Position numbers and translations under genes: made by a program | Source of the DNA: Pseudomonas mosselii | Lineage (GTDB): Bacteria; Pseudomonadota; Gammaproteobacteria; Pseudomonadales; Pseudomonadaceae | DNA: 64,000 bases | Assembly: GCF_003205295.1 (NCBI RefSeq) | Contig: NZ_QJRP01000018.1 | Coordinates: forward strand, 1 to 64,000 | Direction of reading: 5' to 3' | In this document: one piece after another, positions 29,944 through 39,160 of the stretch | Numbering within the stretch: the stretch's first letter is position 1 | Layout: every line of letters starts with the position of its first letter | The notes under the pieces: model-generated | The model's database searches: none | Told to the model about the DNA's origin: nothing | What the model saw: only the letters and a program-made list of their open reading frames with translations

Positions 29944-31140
29944 TTATAGATTCGTGTTAGTGCCGGCCATGGCGTATTCCTGGGTTGGCCGCAGCTGCCG
30001 GGCAATGCTGATGATCTTGCGGGCGTAGTCCGGATCGGTCGCGTAGCCAGCCTTCTGCAGCTCTCTTGCAAACTGTTCCGGGTTATCGGCGGCACCGACG
30101 GCATCTTTATAGCGGTTATTGTTCTGCAACAGGCTGACCAGGTCGTGGAAGCTGTCCTGGTACGAATCGTAGGAACGGAACGCCGCCGTCTCCTTGACGA
30201 ACTGACCGCCACGGAACTCGCTGGTGATCGCCCGCGCCTCACCACCCTGCCAGTTGCCGGTGGCCTTGATGCCGAACAAGTTGTGGCTGCTGCTGCCGTC
30301 GGGATTGCGCATGACCGACTTGCCCCAACCGGTCTCCAGCGCGGCCTGGGCCACCAGATAGCGCGGGTCGATACCGATGCGCTTGGCTGCCTGTTCGGCC
30401 ATCGGCAGCATGGTGGAGACGAACGCATCGCTGTCGCTGAACGCCTTGCTCGGCGCCAGCGGCGGCTGGGCCACGGCCCGACCGAGAATGCGCATGCCTT
30501 CGCGCGGCGCGGCGAAAGTCTGTGCCGGCTGCCAATCGCCCCGGGCGACACCAGCGAGCGAGGGGCCGCTGCGGCTGGGCAAGGCCGTGTCGTTGCCCGC
30601 AGCGCCGACACCGGTGGCGGTCGGCACGATACCGGCCAGCAAACGGTCGGTCAGCTTGCCCGGCAAGGCCAGGCGCCGCGAATTGAGGGCCGCGACGTCG
30701 TTGCGCCCCGCAGCGGGCTGCTCGCCGTGCGCGGGCGCGGTCACGCGACTGCCCCAGAGCACCGGTGCGGCGCCATCGGTGCGCGGGAACGGGCTGGAGT
30801 TCACGCTGTGCTTCTGCTTGCTCAACTGACGCACCAGCACATCCTGCAGACCGATACCACCACCCTGGCGGGACATGCTCACCGCCAGTTGCTGGTCGTA
30901 CATGTCACGGTACTGCTTGACCGTGTCGCTGTTCATCGGGCTGTCTTCGTCGGCCATGACATCGGTGGCCTTGCGCGACGCCTTGAGCATCTCGCTGACG
31001 AACAGCGACTCGAATTCCTGGGCCACCTTGCGGATGTTGCCCTCGCTGTCACGATCACCAGCTTTGAGCGAACTCAACCGATTGAGGTCGGTGAAGGCGC
31101 CGCTGTCGGACGCGCCGGAGATCAGGCTTTTCGGATTCAT
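29944..31140 (-). CDS. flgJ: Rod-capping muramidase FlgJ
   Basis: Bifunctional protein of 398 residues. The amino-terminal rod-binding domain has KVAQEFESLFVSEMLKASRK and QYRDMYDQQLAVSMS. The carboxy-terminal glucosaminidase domain (about 240-390) has MAEQAAKRIGIDPRYLVAQAALETGWGKSV and NLFGIKA; the Glu in ALETGWGK is the likely catalytic residue. It clears peptidoglycan for the growing rod. Position between flgI and flgK is standard. Confidence 0.95.
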   Translation of the reverse strand: MNPKSLISGASDSGAFTDLNRLSSLKAGDRDSEGNIRKVAQEFESLFVSEMLKASRKATDVMADEDSPMNSDTVKQYRDMYDQQLAVSMSRQGGGIGLQDVLVRQLSKQKHSVNSSPFPRTDGAAPVLWGSRVTAPAHGEQPAAGRNDVAALNSRRLALPGKLTDRLLAGIVPTATGVGAAGNDTALPSRSGPSLAGVARGDWQPAQTFAAPREGMRILGRAVAQPPLAPSKAFSDSDAFVSTMLPMAEQAAKRIGIDPRYLVAQAALETGWGKSVMRNPDGSSSHNLFGIKATGNWQGGEARAITSEFRGGQFVKETAAFRSYDSYQDSFHDLVSLLQNNNRYKDAVGAADNPEQFARELQKAGYATDPDYARKIISIARQLRPTQEYAMAGTNTNL

Positions 31141-31151
31141 CCCAACCGTCC

Positions 31152-32267
31152 TCAGATCACGATCAGGTCGGCTTGCAATGCGCCGGCCTGCTTCAGGGCT
31201 TCGAGGATCGCCATCAGGTCGCTCGGCGCCGCGCCGACCTGGTTCACCGCGCGGACGATTTCATCCAGCGTGGTGCCCGGGCCGAACTTGAACATCGGCT
31301 TGGCTTCCTGCTCGGCATTGACCCGCGAGCGCGGCACCACGGCGGTCTGGCCGTTGGAGAACGGCCCCGGCTGGCTGACGATCGGGTCTTCGGTGATGGT
31401 CACGGTCAGGCTGCCGTGGGTCACCGCCGCTGGCGAGACCTTGACGTTCTGACCGATGACGATGGTACCGGTACGCGAGTTGATGATGACCTTGGCCACG
31501 GCCTGGCCCGGATCGATTTCCAGGTTTTCGAGGATGGACAGGTAGTCCACGCGCTGGCTCGGGTCCATCGGCGCGGTGACCCGCACCGAGCCGCCATCGA
31601 CGGCCTGGGCCACGCCCGGGCCGAGCAGTTCGTTGACCTTGTCGACGATGCGCTTGGCGGTGGTGAAGTCCGGACGGTTGAGGTTCAGGGTCAGGCTGTT
31701 GCCTTGATTGAAGCCACTCGGTACCGCACGCTCGACCGACGCACCGCCAGGAATACGACCGGCCGACGGGACGTTGACGGTGATCTTCGAGCCATCACGA
31801 CCTTCAGCGTCAAAACCACCGACCACCAGGTTGCCCTGGGCGATGGCATAGACGTTGCCGTCGATACCCTTGAGCGGCGTCATCAACAGGCTGCCGCCGC
31901 GCAAGCTCTTGGAGTTGCCGATCGACGACACGGTGATGTCGATTACCTGGCCCGGCTTGGCGAAGGCCGGCAGGTCGGCATGCACCGATACCGCTGCGAC
32001 GTTCTTCAGCTGCACGTTGCCGGAACCGGCCGGCACCTTGATACCGAACTGCGACAGCATGTTGTTGAAGGTCTGCAGGGTGAACGGGGTCTGGGTGGTC
32101 TGGTCACCGGTACCGTTCAGGCCCACCACCAGGCCGTAACCGATCAGTTGGTTGGTGCGCACGCCGGAAATGCTGGCGATATCCTTCAAGCGCTCGGCGT
32201 GAGCACCGAAGGCACAGGTCAGAAGCAGTGTCGCGGCAATCAACCGCCTAGCATTGAACATGGTCAT
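31152..32267 (-). CDS. flgI: Flagellar P-ring protein FlgI
   Basis: Periplasmic P-ring subunit of 371 residues with a signal peptide ([18 protein letters not shown], cleavage around residue 24). The conserved start of the mature protein, [33 protein letters not shown], is present. It ends in [17 protein letters not shown], typical of FlgI. The first ATG is used; a second ATG two codons on is possible. Six bases follow the flgH stop. Confidence 0.97.
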   Translation of the reverse strand: MTMFNARRLIAATLLLTCAFGAHAERLKDIASISGVRTNQLIGYGLVVGLNGTGDQTTQTPFTLQTFNNMLSQFGIKVPAGSGNVQLKNVAAVSVHADLPAFAKPGQVIDITVSSIGNSKSLRGGSLLMTPLKGIDGNVYAIAQGNLVVGGFDAEGRDGSKITVNVPSAGRIPGGASVERAVPSGFNQGNSLTLNLNRPDFTTAKRIVDKVNELLGPGVAQAVDGGSVRVTAPMDPSQRVDYLSILENLEIDPGQAVAKVIINSRTGTIVIGQNVKVSPAAVTHGSLTVTITEDPIVSQPGPFSNGQTAVVPRSRVNAEQEAKPMFKFGPGTTLDEIVRAVNQVGAAPSDLMAILEALKQAGALQADLIVI

Positions 32268-32273
32268 CCGTAC

Positions 32274-32969
32274 TCAGAAAGGCCAGAGCGGGCTGATGAA
32301 GAAGCGATCCAGCCAACCGGGCTGGCTGGCATCGGCGAACGAGCCGGTGCCCGAATAGGTGATGCGCGCATCGGCCACGCGGGTGGACGGCACGGTGTTG
32401 TCGGTGGCGATGTCGTCAGCGCGCACCAGGCCGGCGATACGTACCAGCTCTTCGCCGGTGTTCAGGGTCATCCACTTCTCGCCGCGCACGGCGATGATGC
32501 CGTTGGGCAGCACCTCGGCCACGGTGACGGTGATCGAGCCGGTCAGGGTGTTGCCCTGGGTGGCCTTGCTGTCGCCCTTGGTGGAGCGGTCGCCGCTGTA
32601 GCCGGCCTCGAGGGAAAGGTCACCGCCGCCCAACGGGTTGTTGGTGTTCGGCACGGTGCCGAACAGCGAGGTCAGACCGATGTCGGCCTTGCTGTTCTTC
32701 TGGATCTGGGAACCTGCGTTCTTGCTCGCCGAGGTGCGCTCGTTGAGGGTGATGGTGATGATGTCACCAACCCGGAACGCCTTGCGATCGGTATACAGGC
32801 CCTGTTCGAAACCGGCCTGGTAGATCGAACCGTTGTTGGCCGCTGCCGGCAACGGGGTGCGCGGCAGGACCGGCGCATAGTACGGATCGTTGGGCTTGGG
32901 CGTCGGCGCGACGCAACCGGCCAACGACACCGCCCCCCCCAGGGCGAAAACGGACAACAGACGTTTCAT
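32274..32969 (-). CDS. flgH: Flagellar L-ring lipoprotein FlgH
   Basis: Outer-membrane L-ring protein, 231 residues from the ATG at 32969. A lipoprotein signal with lipobox SLAGC places the lipidated Cys at about residue 19. The mature part has [23 protein letters not shown] and ends in a conserved block ([29 protein letters not shown]-like). Flanked by flgG and flgI. Confidence 0.97.
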   Translation of the reverse strand: MKRLLSVFALGGAVSLAGCVAPTPKPNDPYYAPVLPRTPLPAAANNGSIYQAGFEQGLYTDRKAFRVGDIITITLNERTSASKNAGSQIQKNSKADIGLTSLFGTVPNTNNPLGGGDLSLEAGYSGDRSTKGDSKATQGNTLTGSITVTVAEVLPNGIIAVRGEKWMTLNTGEELVRIAGLVRADDIATDNTVPSTRVADARITYSGTGSFADASQPGWLDRFFISPLWPF

Positions 32970-33048
32970 GACTCTTACCTCTAGGCGAAACAGGCGCTGC
33001 AACAGCGAGCGGATGGTCAGCGGCCCGCACCCGGCGGGCCGCCAGGGC

Positions 33049-33834
33049 TTACAGCTGCTGGGTGACGAACGACAGCATCTTGTCGGCGGCGGAGATGACC
33101 TTGGAGTTCATCTCGTAGGCGCGCTGGGTGGTGATCATGTTCACCAGCTCTTCGACGGTGCTGACGTTGGACGCCTCCAGCATCTGCTGCTCGGTGGTGC
33201 CGAAGCCGTTCAGGCCCGGCGTGCCAACCTGCGGCGCACCGCTGGCGGCGGTCTCGAAGAACAGGTTGCCGCCAATGGCCTGCAAACCGGCCGGGTTGAT
33301 GAAGTCGGCGGTCTGGATGTTGCCGATGACCTGAGCGGCCGGGTTGCCCGCGGTGGTGATCGACACGGTGCCGTCCTTGCCAACGGTGAAGGTCTGCGCG
33401 TCCGGCGGCACGACGATCGCCGGCTCCAGGGCAAAACCGTTGGCGGTGACGATCTGGCCGTCGGAGTTCAGGTGGAAGGTGCCATCACGGGTGTACGACA
33501 CGGTGCCGTCAGGCTGCAGGATCTGGAAGAAACCGCGACCGTTGACCGCCATGTCCAGCGGGTTCTCGGTGGTCTGCAGGCTGCCGGCGGTGAAGCTTTT
33601 CTGGGTGCCGACGATGCGCACACCGGTACCGACCTGCAGGCCCGAAGGCAGCTCGCTGTCCTGGGTGGACTGCGCGCCAGGCTGACGCTTGATCTGGTAG
33701 AGCAGGTCCTGGAATTCGGCGCGATCACGCTTGAAGCCGGTGGTCGACACGTTGGCCAGGTTGTTGGAGATGACCGCGAGGTTGGTGTCCTGGGCGGACA
33801 GGCCGGTTTTAGCGACCCAAAGAGCCGGAAGCAT
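33049..33834 (-). CDS. flgG: Distal rod protein FlgG
   Basis: Rod protein of 261 residues. The family opening [46 protein letters not shown] and the ending [40 protein letters not shown] are both present. It follows flgF by 48 bases. Confidence 0.98.
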   Translation of the reverse strand: MLPALWVAKTGLSAQDTNLAVISNNLANVSTTGFKRDRAEFQDLLYQIKRQPGAQSTQDSELPSGLQVGTGVRIVGTQKSFTAGSLQTTENPLDMAVNGRGFFQILQPDGTVSYTRDGTFHLNSDGQIVTANGFALEPAIVVPPDAQTFTVGKDGTVSITTAGNPAAQVIGNIQTADFINPAGLQAIGGNLFFETAASGAPQVGTPGLNGFGTTEQQMLEASNVSTVEELVNMITTQRAYEMNSKVISAADKMLSFVTQQL

Positions 33835-33882
33835 TTAGTGTTCTCCTCGTGCGCCTGTTTTACGGCACCCGTTCAAATGTAA

Positions 33883-34623
33883 TTAGCCGATTTGCAAAAC
33901 CCGAGCCATGGCTTCATCGCCTTCCTTGGCCGCGTTCATCATCTTGACGTGCAGTTCGAACTGGCGGGACAGCGCCAGCACCGAGGTCATTTCCTCGACG
34001 GCGTTGACGTTGCTCGACTCCAGGAAACCAGACACCACCCGCACGTTGACATCGGCGTCGGCTGGCTGGCCGCTGGTAGTGCGGATCATGCCGTCCAACC
34101 CCTTGGTGAGCCCCTTGATGTCCGGATTGACCAGCTTGATCCGGTCGACTTCGGCCATCACCCGCGGATCCTCGCCCATGGCGCGGATGCTGATGGTGCC
34201 GTCGTCGCCGACCTCGACCTTCTGCTCCGGCGGAATGGCGATGGGGCCGCCATTGCCGATCACCGGCATGCCGTTGCCGGCGCGCAGCACGCCCAGGGCG
34301 TCGATGTTAAGGCTGCCGGTGCGCACGTAGGCTTCGCTGCCGTCCGGCGCCTGCACGGCGATGAAACCCTTGCCGGCCACCGCCACATCCAGTTCGCGAC
34401 CGGTCTCGACCAGGGCCCCTTCGCTGAAGTCGGTGGCCGGGCGCTCGGTCATGGCAAAGGCGCGCGCCGGAAAGCTGTCGCCAAACACCGGCATCGAACG
34501 CGCCTGCTCCAGGTCGCGCTGGAAGCCGTTGGTGGAAACGTTCGCCAGGTTGTTGGCATGGGCCTTCTGCGCCAGCGCGTTCTGGCTGGCGCCGGTCATG
34601 GCCACATAAAGCATCTTGTCCAC
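33883..34623 (-). CDS. flgF: Proximal rod protein FlgF
   Basis: Rod protein of 246 residues. The start is a GTG at 34623, preceded by AGAGGAGA five bases upstream, and gives [37 protein letters not shown] as the family start. An in-frame extension further upstream has no ribosome site. The carboxy end NVNAVEEMTSVLALSRQFELHVKMMNAAKEGDEAMARVLQIG is typical. It leads the flgF-to-flgL run, with a sigma-54 motif about 50 bases upstream. Confidence 0.95.
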   Translation of the reverse strand: MDKMLYVAMTGASQNALAQKAHANNLANVSTNGFQRDLEQARSMPVFGDSFPARAFAMTERPATDFSEGALVETGRELDVAVAGKGFIAVQAPDGSEAYVRTGSLNIDALGVLRAGNGMPVIGNGGPIAIPPEQKVEVGDDGTISIRAMGEDPRVMAEVDRIKLVNPDIKGLTKGLDGMIRTTSGQPADADVNVRVVSGFLESSNVNAVEEMTSVLALSRQFELHVKMMNAAKEGDEAMARVLQIG

Positions 34624-34670
34624 AGCATCTCCTCTACGCGAACCTTGCCGCGTTATCGTTGGCAAGGGCA

Positions 34671-34687
34671 AAGCAAATATCGAACCA
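34671..34687 (-). promoter_or_regulatory. Sigma-54 promoter of flgF operon
   Basis: Minus strand TGGTTCGATATTTGCTT keeps GG-N10-GC spacing, the CG after the -24 and TTGC, with two deviations in the -24 element. The predicted start is about 39 bases before the flgF GTG. It separates flgF-flgL from flgB-flgE, as in P. aeruginosa where these are distinct operons. Confidence 0.7.
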
Positions 34688-34762
34688 AGCTGACGCAACC
34701 CCTTGAATACGGGGCATGCAGGGCCACACCAAGGCCACGAGCGTCAGTTTGTCGGCGAATGT

Positions 34763-34778
34763 TTGCCGCAGGCGGCAA
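34763..34778. promoter_or_regulatory. TTGCCGC-GCGGCAA palindrome
   Basis: TTGCCGCAGGCGGCAA is a 7+2+7 palindrome just beyond the stop of the small secreted protein gene. The same palindrome with a different centre recurs at 51451-51466. It may be a weak terminator or a protein-binding site. Confidence 0.45.
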
Positions 34779-34785
34779 CACCCCG

Positions 34786-34980
34786 TCAGTTGTTCCGGCA
34801 CGCGCCATTGCTGTAGGGCCCGGAATGACGCTTCCAGCCCTCGCCTGGATCGGTGGCCGAGCACATGTAGCGTCCGGTCGCCAGGCTTTGCCACTGATAC
34901 CAGGGCGCCGGCGCGGCACGCAGCGAGAGCGCGACCAACAGTGCGCTCGTCACCGCCACAAGTAGCGACAGCCTCTTCAT
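34786..34980 (-). CDS. Small secreted protein of unknown function
   Basis: A 64-residue protein with a convincing signal peptide (MKRLSLLVAVTSALLVALSLRA, likely cleavage near residue 22) and a short mature part of about 42 residues. The mature part contains two Cys, aromatic residues (APWYQWQSLATGRYMC) and the end SGPYSNGACRNN. GGAGG precedes the ATG at good spacing. It lies between the flgE terminator and the flgF promoter, with only about 25 bases for a promoter of its own. I do not recognise the family. The two Cys could form a disulfide in the periplasm. Confidence 0.75.
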   Translation of the reverse strand: MKRLSLLVAVTSALLVALSLRAAPAPWYQWQSLATGRYMCSATDPGEGWKRHSGPYSNGACRNN

Positions 34981-35005
34981 GGCATCACCCTCCGTTGTGC
35001 CAGAC

Positions 35006-35039
35006 GTGAAAAAGCCCCCGCAAGCAGGGGCTTTCTCAC
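35006..35039 (-). terminator. Terminator after flgE
   Basis: AAAGCCCC and GGGGCTTT form a stem that can extend through GTGA/TCAC, with A residues on the left that read as T on the minus strand. It begins ten bases after the flgE stop. Confidence 0.85.
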
Positions 35040-35049
35040 GCCACGATCA

Positions 35050-36372
35050 TCAGGTCATCTGAATGATGGTCTGCATGATGGTGCTTTCGGTGGAAATGGT
35101 CTTGGCGTTGGCCTGGTAGTTGCTCTGCGCCTTGATCAGGTTGACCAACTCGGAGGTCAGGTCGACGTTGGAGTCTTCCAGGGAGCTGCCGGCGATACGC
35201 CCCAGGGTACCGGAGTCCGGCTCGCCGATGATCGGCACACCCGAAGCGTAGGATTCTTTCCAGGCGGTACCGCCGACAGGCGTCAGCCCCTGCAGGTTGG
35301 CGAAGTTGGCGATCACCACCTGGCCGATCACCTTGTCCTGGCCATTGTTGAAGTTGGCGAACAGGTTGCCGCTCTGGTCGACGGTCAGGCCGGTGAGCTC
35401 ACCCGTGGCGTAGCCGTCCTGATCCTTGGCGGTGGTAGCCGACTTGTTGTTGTACTGGGTGGTAGCCAGCATATCCAGGGCAACGCCGCCGGGATTGGCG
35501 GTCGCGCCATTGGCAATCCAGGTGCCTGCCGCATTTTTTTCGGCGGGAACCCAGCTGGCGAAACTGAAGGTCTTGTCGGCATTGATGGTCAAACCACCCG
35601 TAACCGTACCCGCCGTCATTGCCGCGGTATCCAGGCTGCCATCGGGCTTGAACGGCAAGGTATTTTTCAAAGGCGTGGGCGAGCCCGGAGTGGCCGGATT
35701 GCGACCATCAATGGTGGTGTACATGGACCAGGTGTTGGTACCTGGCTCCTTGACGAAGTACTGGTTCATCTGGTGTTCATTACCCTGACTGTCGTAGACC
35801 GGGGTATTGAAGGTGTAGTTGTAACTATCAACGGTAGCCGGGTCGAATGGACTCACCTTCGGCTCGACAGCACTGGAGTTCAGGTTGACGGTTTCAGAAA
35901 TACGGCTGGTCGGTTTCGGCGAAAGATTGGAGGAATCGATCTTGAGATTGGTCAGCACTCCCTGGATCACCTTGCCGTTGCCATCCACCGCATAACCTTG
36001 CAGGTTGGCGCCACCAGCGTTGACGATGTAGCCTTCCTTGTCGCTGTAGAAGGCGCCGGCACGGGTATAGATTCGCGAGCCGTTGTCGTTGAGGGCAAAG
36101 AAGCCGTTGCCGTCGATGGCCATGTCCAACGCCTGGCCAGTGCCATTGATGTTACCCGGGTTGAACATCTGCGAGACCGCCATGGTCTTCACACCGCTGC
36201 CCACCTGGGTCTTGCCGCCGGCGGTGCCGCGAATGGACTGCGAGTACTGGTCGCCGAACTCGGCACGCGAGGCCTTGAAACCGTGGGTGGCGACGTTGGC
36301 AATGTTGTTGCCGGTGACGTTCAGAGCCTTGTTCGCCGCAGAGAGACCGCTAAGGCCGATATTGAAAGACAT
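35050..36372 (-). CDS. flgE: Flagellar hook protein FlgE
   Basis: Hook subunit of 440 residues. It opens with SFNIGLSGLSAANKALNVTGNNIANVATHGFKASRAEFGDQYSQS and ends with SNVDLTSELVNLIKAQSNYQANAKTISTESTIMQTIIQMT, the standard rod/hook family ends. The central Gly/Asn/Thr-rich region is variable between strains. It is the last gene of flgB-flgC-flgD-flgE. Confidence 0.97.
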   Translation of the reverse strand: MSFNIGLSGLSAANKALNVTGNNIANVATHGFKASRAEFGDQYSQSIRGTAGGKTQVGSGVKTMAVSQMFNPGNINGTGQALDMAIDGNGFFALNDNGSRIYTRAGAFYSDKEGYIVNAGGANLQGYAVDGNGKVIQGVLTNLKIDSSNLSPKPTSRISETVNLNSSAVEPKVSPFDPATVDSYNYTFNTPVYDSQGNEHQMNQYFVKEPGTNTWSMYTTIDGRNPATPGSPTPLKNTLPFKPDGSLDTAAMTAGTVTGGLTINADKTFSFASWVPAEKNAAGTWIANGATANPGGVALDMLATTQYNNKSATTAKDQDGYATGELTGLTVDQSGNLFANFNNGQDKVIGQVVIANFANLQGLTPVGGTAWKESYASGVPIIGEPDSGTLGRIAGSSLEDSNVDLTSELVNLIKAQSNYQANAKTISTESTIMQTIIQMT

Positions 36373-36402
36373 TTACTCGCTCCTTGTGCCGATGCTGCGG
36401 CG

Positions 36403-37101
36403 TTAGATTCCGATGGTGGTTACTTTGGAGATGCCGACTTTGCCGATACCGGCCAGGTCGAGCATCATCTCGCTGCCGTTCTGGAAGCTGACACTGTTGA
36501 CCTTGGCCGGCAGCAGCGTGGCCAGCGTCTTGGATTTGCCGTCGACCGTGCCCTCGGCACTGAAGGTGTAGGTGCCCGGATCGACCTTCTCGCCCTTCTC
36601 GTTGGTGCCATCCCAGATAAAGTCGGCGGTACCGGCCTTCTGCGCGCCCAGGTCGATGGTCTTGACCACATTGCCATCCTTGTCCTTGATGGTGACCTTG
36701 CCCTCGGTGATGTTCGACGGCACCACAACCTGGCCGTTGAAGCTCTTGGTGGTGTCGACCACCGACTTGTCTGTCGACACGATCACCGAGCGACCAACCA
36801 GCGAGGTGGCCTGCAAGGCCTGGGACGAACCGACGCCGGTGAGGATGCCGTCGACCGACTCCTTCAGCGACTGGATGCCCTCGAGGCTGCTGAACTGGGC
36901 CAGCTGCGCGACGAACTCGCCATTGTCCTGGGGATCGAGCGGGTTCTGGTTCTTCATCTGCGTCACCAGCAATTGCAGGAACGCATCCTTGCCCAGCGCA
37001 CTGCCGGCCTGGCCGGTGCTGCCGCTGTTCTTGTTGGCAGGCTTCTGCAGCGATTCCAGATAACCGCTGCCGACCTTGGTATCGGTATTGGTGGTAGTCA
37101 T
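36403..37101 (-). CDS. flgD: Hook-capping protein FlgD
   Basis: Scaffold for hook polymerisation, 232 residues. The signature LGKDAFLQLLVTQMKNQNPLDPQDNGEFVAQLAQFSSLEG is at about residues 34-75, followed by FlgD Tudor-like and Ig-like domains (FIWDGTNEKGEKVDPGTYTF). Lies 13 bases after flgC. Confidence 0.96.
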   Translation of the reverse strand: MTTTNTDTKVGSGYLESLQKPANKNSGSTGQAGSALGKDAFLQLLVTQMKNQNPLDPQDNGEFVAQLAQFSSLEGIQSLKESVDGILTGVGSSQALQATSLVGRSVIVSTDKSVVDTTKSFNGQVVVPSNITEGKVTIKDKDGNVVKTIDLGAQKAGTADFIWDGTNEKGEKVDPGTYTFSAEGTVDGKSKTLATLLPAKVNSVSFQNGSEMMLDLAGIGKVGISKVTTIGI

Positions 37102-37114
37102 TCAGGCCCCCTGC

Positions 37115-37558
37115 TTACTGACCCAGGGTCAGCACTTTCTGCATCATGTTCTTGGCGGTGTTCATCAGCTCGGCGTTGGTCTGGAACGCGCGGCTGGCGG
37201 AGATCATGTCGGCCATCTCCTCGACCACGTTGACGTTCGGGTAGTAGACGTAGCCGTCCTTGTTCGCCGCCGGATGGTTCGGCTCGTAGCGCGCTTCGAG
37301 GTTGCTCTGGTCCTCGATGATGCCCTTGACCTGGACGCCCTGCCCCGCCTCGCCCTGATCCTCGAATAGCGACTGGCCCGCACCGCCCTGGGCCTGCTGG
37401 AAGGTGGTGGCGAAAACCGGGTGGCGGGCGCGGTAGGTCTGGTCGATGCTCGAGGATACCGTCTCGGCGTTGGCGATGTTCGAAGCGACGGTGTTCAGGC
37501 GCGTGTTCTGCGCGCTCATGCCGCTACCGGCGATGTTGAAGACACTGGCAAGGGACAT
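37115..37558 (-). CDS. flgC: Proximal rod protein FlgC
   Basis: Rod protein of 147 residues. The ATG at 37558 gives MSLASVFNIAGSGMSAQNTRLNTVASNIANAET, the family start, and follows GGAGAG in the end of flgB. A GTG two codons upstream would overlap flgB. The end MADMISASRAFQTNAELMNTAKNMMQKVLTLGQ is typical. Confidence 0.96.
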   Translation of the reverse strand: MSLASVFNIAGSGMSAQNTRLNTVASNIANAETVSSSIDQTYRARHPVFATTFQQAQGGAGQSLFEDQGEAGQGVQVKGIIEDQSNLEARYEPNHPAANKDGYVYYPNVNVVEEMADMISASRAFQTNAELMNTAKNMMQKVLTLGQ

Positions 37559-37560
37559 GG

Positions 37561-37968
37561 TCACTCTCCACGCAGGGCCGATACCAGCCCTTTGAATTTG
37601 CTGTTGAGCAGGGTGAAGCTGGCCTGGAAGCCAACGGCGTTTTCGGTGTAGTTCGATTGCTCGATCTGCGCGTCCACGGTGTTCTGGTCGATCGACGGCT
37701 GCATCGGCGTGCGGTACTGCAACGTGTCGTCCATCATCGCCAGGCCTTCGGCCTCGATGTGGCGATTGTTGGTACGGTCCAGCGCGATGCGGCCGCTCTG
37801 CTGCTTGTCGGCCTCGGCGGCGAGCACCGACGAGAAGTCCATGTCGCGCGCCTTGTAGTTGGGCGTGTCGGCGTTGGCGATGTTGTTGGCCAGCACCTCG
37901 GCACGCTGGGCGCGAAAGCCCAACGCCTTTTCGTGGATGCCGAGCGCCTTGTCGAAGCTGATGCTCAT
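37561..37968 (-). CDS. flgB: Proximal rod protein FlgB
   Basis: Rod protein of 135 residues, first gene of flgBCDE. The ATG at 37968 gives MSISFDKALGIHEKALGFRAQRAEVLANNIANADTPNYKARD. It is followed by the family end QSNYTENAVGFQASFTLLNSKFKGLVSAL. A sigma-54 promoter lies about 50-65 bases upstream. Confidence 0.96.
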   Translation of the reverse strand: MSISFDKALGIHEKALGFRAQRAEVLANNIANADTPNYKARDMDFSSVLAAEADKQQSGRIALDRTNNRHIEAEGLAMMDDTLQYRTPMQPSIDQNTVDAQIEQSNYTENAVGFQASFTLLNSKFKGLVSALRGE

Positions 37969-38018
37969 ATCGGGGAAACCTTCGGAGGTTGACCAGAGTT
38001 TCGTTGGCTTAGGCTTTA

Positions 38019-38033
38019 GCAAGGGCTGTGCCA
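38019..38033 (-). promoter_or_regulatory. Sigma-54 promoter of flgB operon
   Basis: Minus strand TGGCACAGCCCTTGC is a perfect -24/-12 match with GG-N10-GC spacing. The predicted start is about 40 bases before the flgB ATG. Confidence 0.92.
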
Positions 38034-38235
38034 ACCATCAAAACCCTCGTAAATAGGGGGCCAGCCGATCAAATGGTTGATGAAGCTGCCAGAAAAGCGG
38101 CAAGACGCTTCCGCTTCGAGCGCATCAAGCGGCAATTGCCAGGCGGCAAAAGCGGCAAAACAAAAAATTGACGTCAAGGACGATACCCGCACCGACCGGC
38201 AACCACAGGCCTAGGGATCACGCCCTGGCAGGAAC

Positions 38236-38275
38236 AAAAAAAAGGCCGGTGTCGCAGGACACCGGCCTTTTTCGC
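38236..38275. terminator. Terminator after cheR
   Basis: A 13-base stem (AAAGGCCGGTGTC with GACACCGGCCTTT) around GCAG, with A-rich and T-rich flanks, starts about seven bases past the cheR stop. It should work in both directions. Between it and flgB (38034-38235) no gene is seen; GCGGCAA half-palindromes occur at about 38130-38160. Confidence 0.9.
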
Positions 38276-38281
38276 TTGGCC

Positions 38282-39109
38282 TTACTTGGCCTGGTAGATG
38301 ATCCCCGGACTGCACTGGACCATCTGATAGTGGTCCGGCAACCCGTTGAGCGCCTCGGACGCGCCGAGGAACAGGTAGCCACCAGGCTTGAGGGTGCCGT
38401 GAATGCGCATGAGGATGTCCTTCTTGACCTGGGCCGAGAAGTAGATCAGCACGTTGCGGCAGAACACAATGTCGAACTTGCCCAGCGGCGCGTAGCTGTC
38501 AAGCAGGTTGTACGAGCGGAACTCGACACGGCTGCGGATCGGCGACTTGATCGCCCAGCGCCCCGGCCCCTTGGGGTCGAAGTAGCGCTGCAGGCGCTCC
38601 TGTGACAGGCCACGGGCAATGGCCAGGCTGTCGTACTCGCCAGTCTTGCAGTTGTTGAGCATGGCGCCGGACAGGTCGGTGGCGACGATCTGCGCGCCCA
38701 TCTTCAACTGGCCGAGGTTGGTGCGCTCGAACTCGTCGATCGACATCGAGATCGAGTACGGCTCCTGCCCCGACGAACAGGCCGCCGACCAGATGCGCAG
38801 GCGCTGCCCCGGGTTGTTCTTGATGAACTCCGGAATCACCTTGCTCTTGAGCACCTCGAACGGGTAGGTGTCACGAAACCACAGCGTCTCGTTGGTGGTC
38901 ATGGCATCGACCACCTGCTCGCGCAGGCCACTGCGTGGCTGGGTCTGGATGCGCTGCACCAGTTCGCCCAACGACTTGATGCCCTGTTGCTCCATCAGCT
39001 TGTTGAGACGGCTGGAGACCAGGTACTGCTTATTCTCGCCCAGCAGGATGCCACAGGCTTTCTCCAGGAAGACCCGGAACTGTTCGAAATCCAAATTACC
39101 CGTAGACAA
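38282..39109 (-). CDS. cheR: Chemotaxis protein methyltransferase CheR
   Basis: Methylates glutamates on chemoreceptors using S-adenosylmethionine. The 275-residue protein has an amino-terminal helical domain (FEQFRVFLEKACGILLGENKQYLV) and the SAM-binding motif LRIWSAACSSGQEPYSISM at about 105-123. FDIVFCRNVLIYFS, GYLFLGASEALNGL and no receptor-tethering extension follow. The predicted start is TTG with an upstream AGAGG. It lies downstream of cheV in a two-gene unit. Confidence 0.96.
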   Translation of the reverse strand: MSTGNLDFEQFRVFLEKACGILLGENKQYLVSSRLNKLMEQQGIKSLGELVQRIQTQPRSGLREQVVDAMTTNETLWFRDTYPFEVLKSKVIPEFIKNNPGQRLRIWSAACSSGQEPYSISMSIDEFERTNLGQLKMGAQIVATDLSGAMLNNCKTGEYDSLAIARGLSQERLQRYFDPKGPGRWAIKSPIRSRVEFRSYNLLDSYAPLGKFDIVFCRNVLIYFSAQVKKDILMRIHGTLKPGGYLFLGASEALNGLPDHYQMVQCSPGIIYQAK

Positions 39110-39160
39110 TGCTGCCGCCTCTTCTTAAATCGCTAGCGCCGGGGACGGGCCCCGGCCGTT

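Noticed and set aside
26346-29960. A 1204-codon open frame on the plus strand across flgK and flgL
   Set aside because: It is antisense to two well-supported genes and its composition (Arg/His/Gly/Leu-rich, no domains) is typical of a shadow frame in GC-rich DNA.
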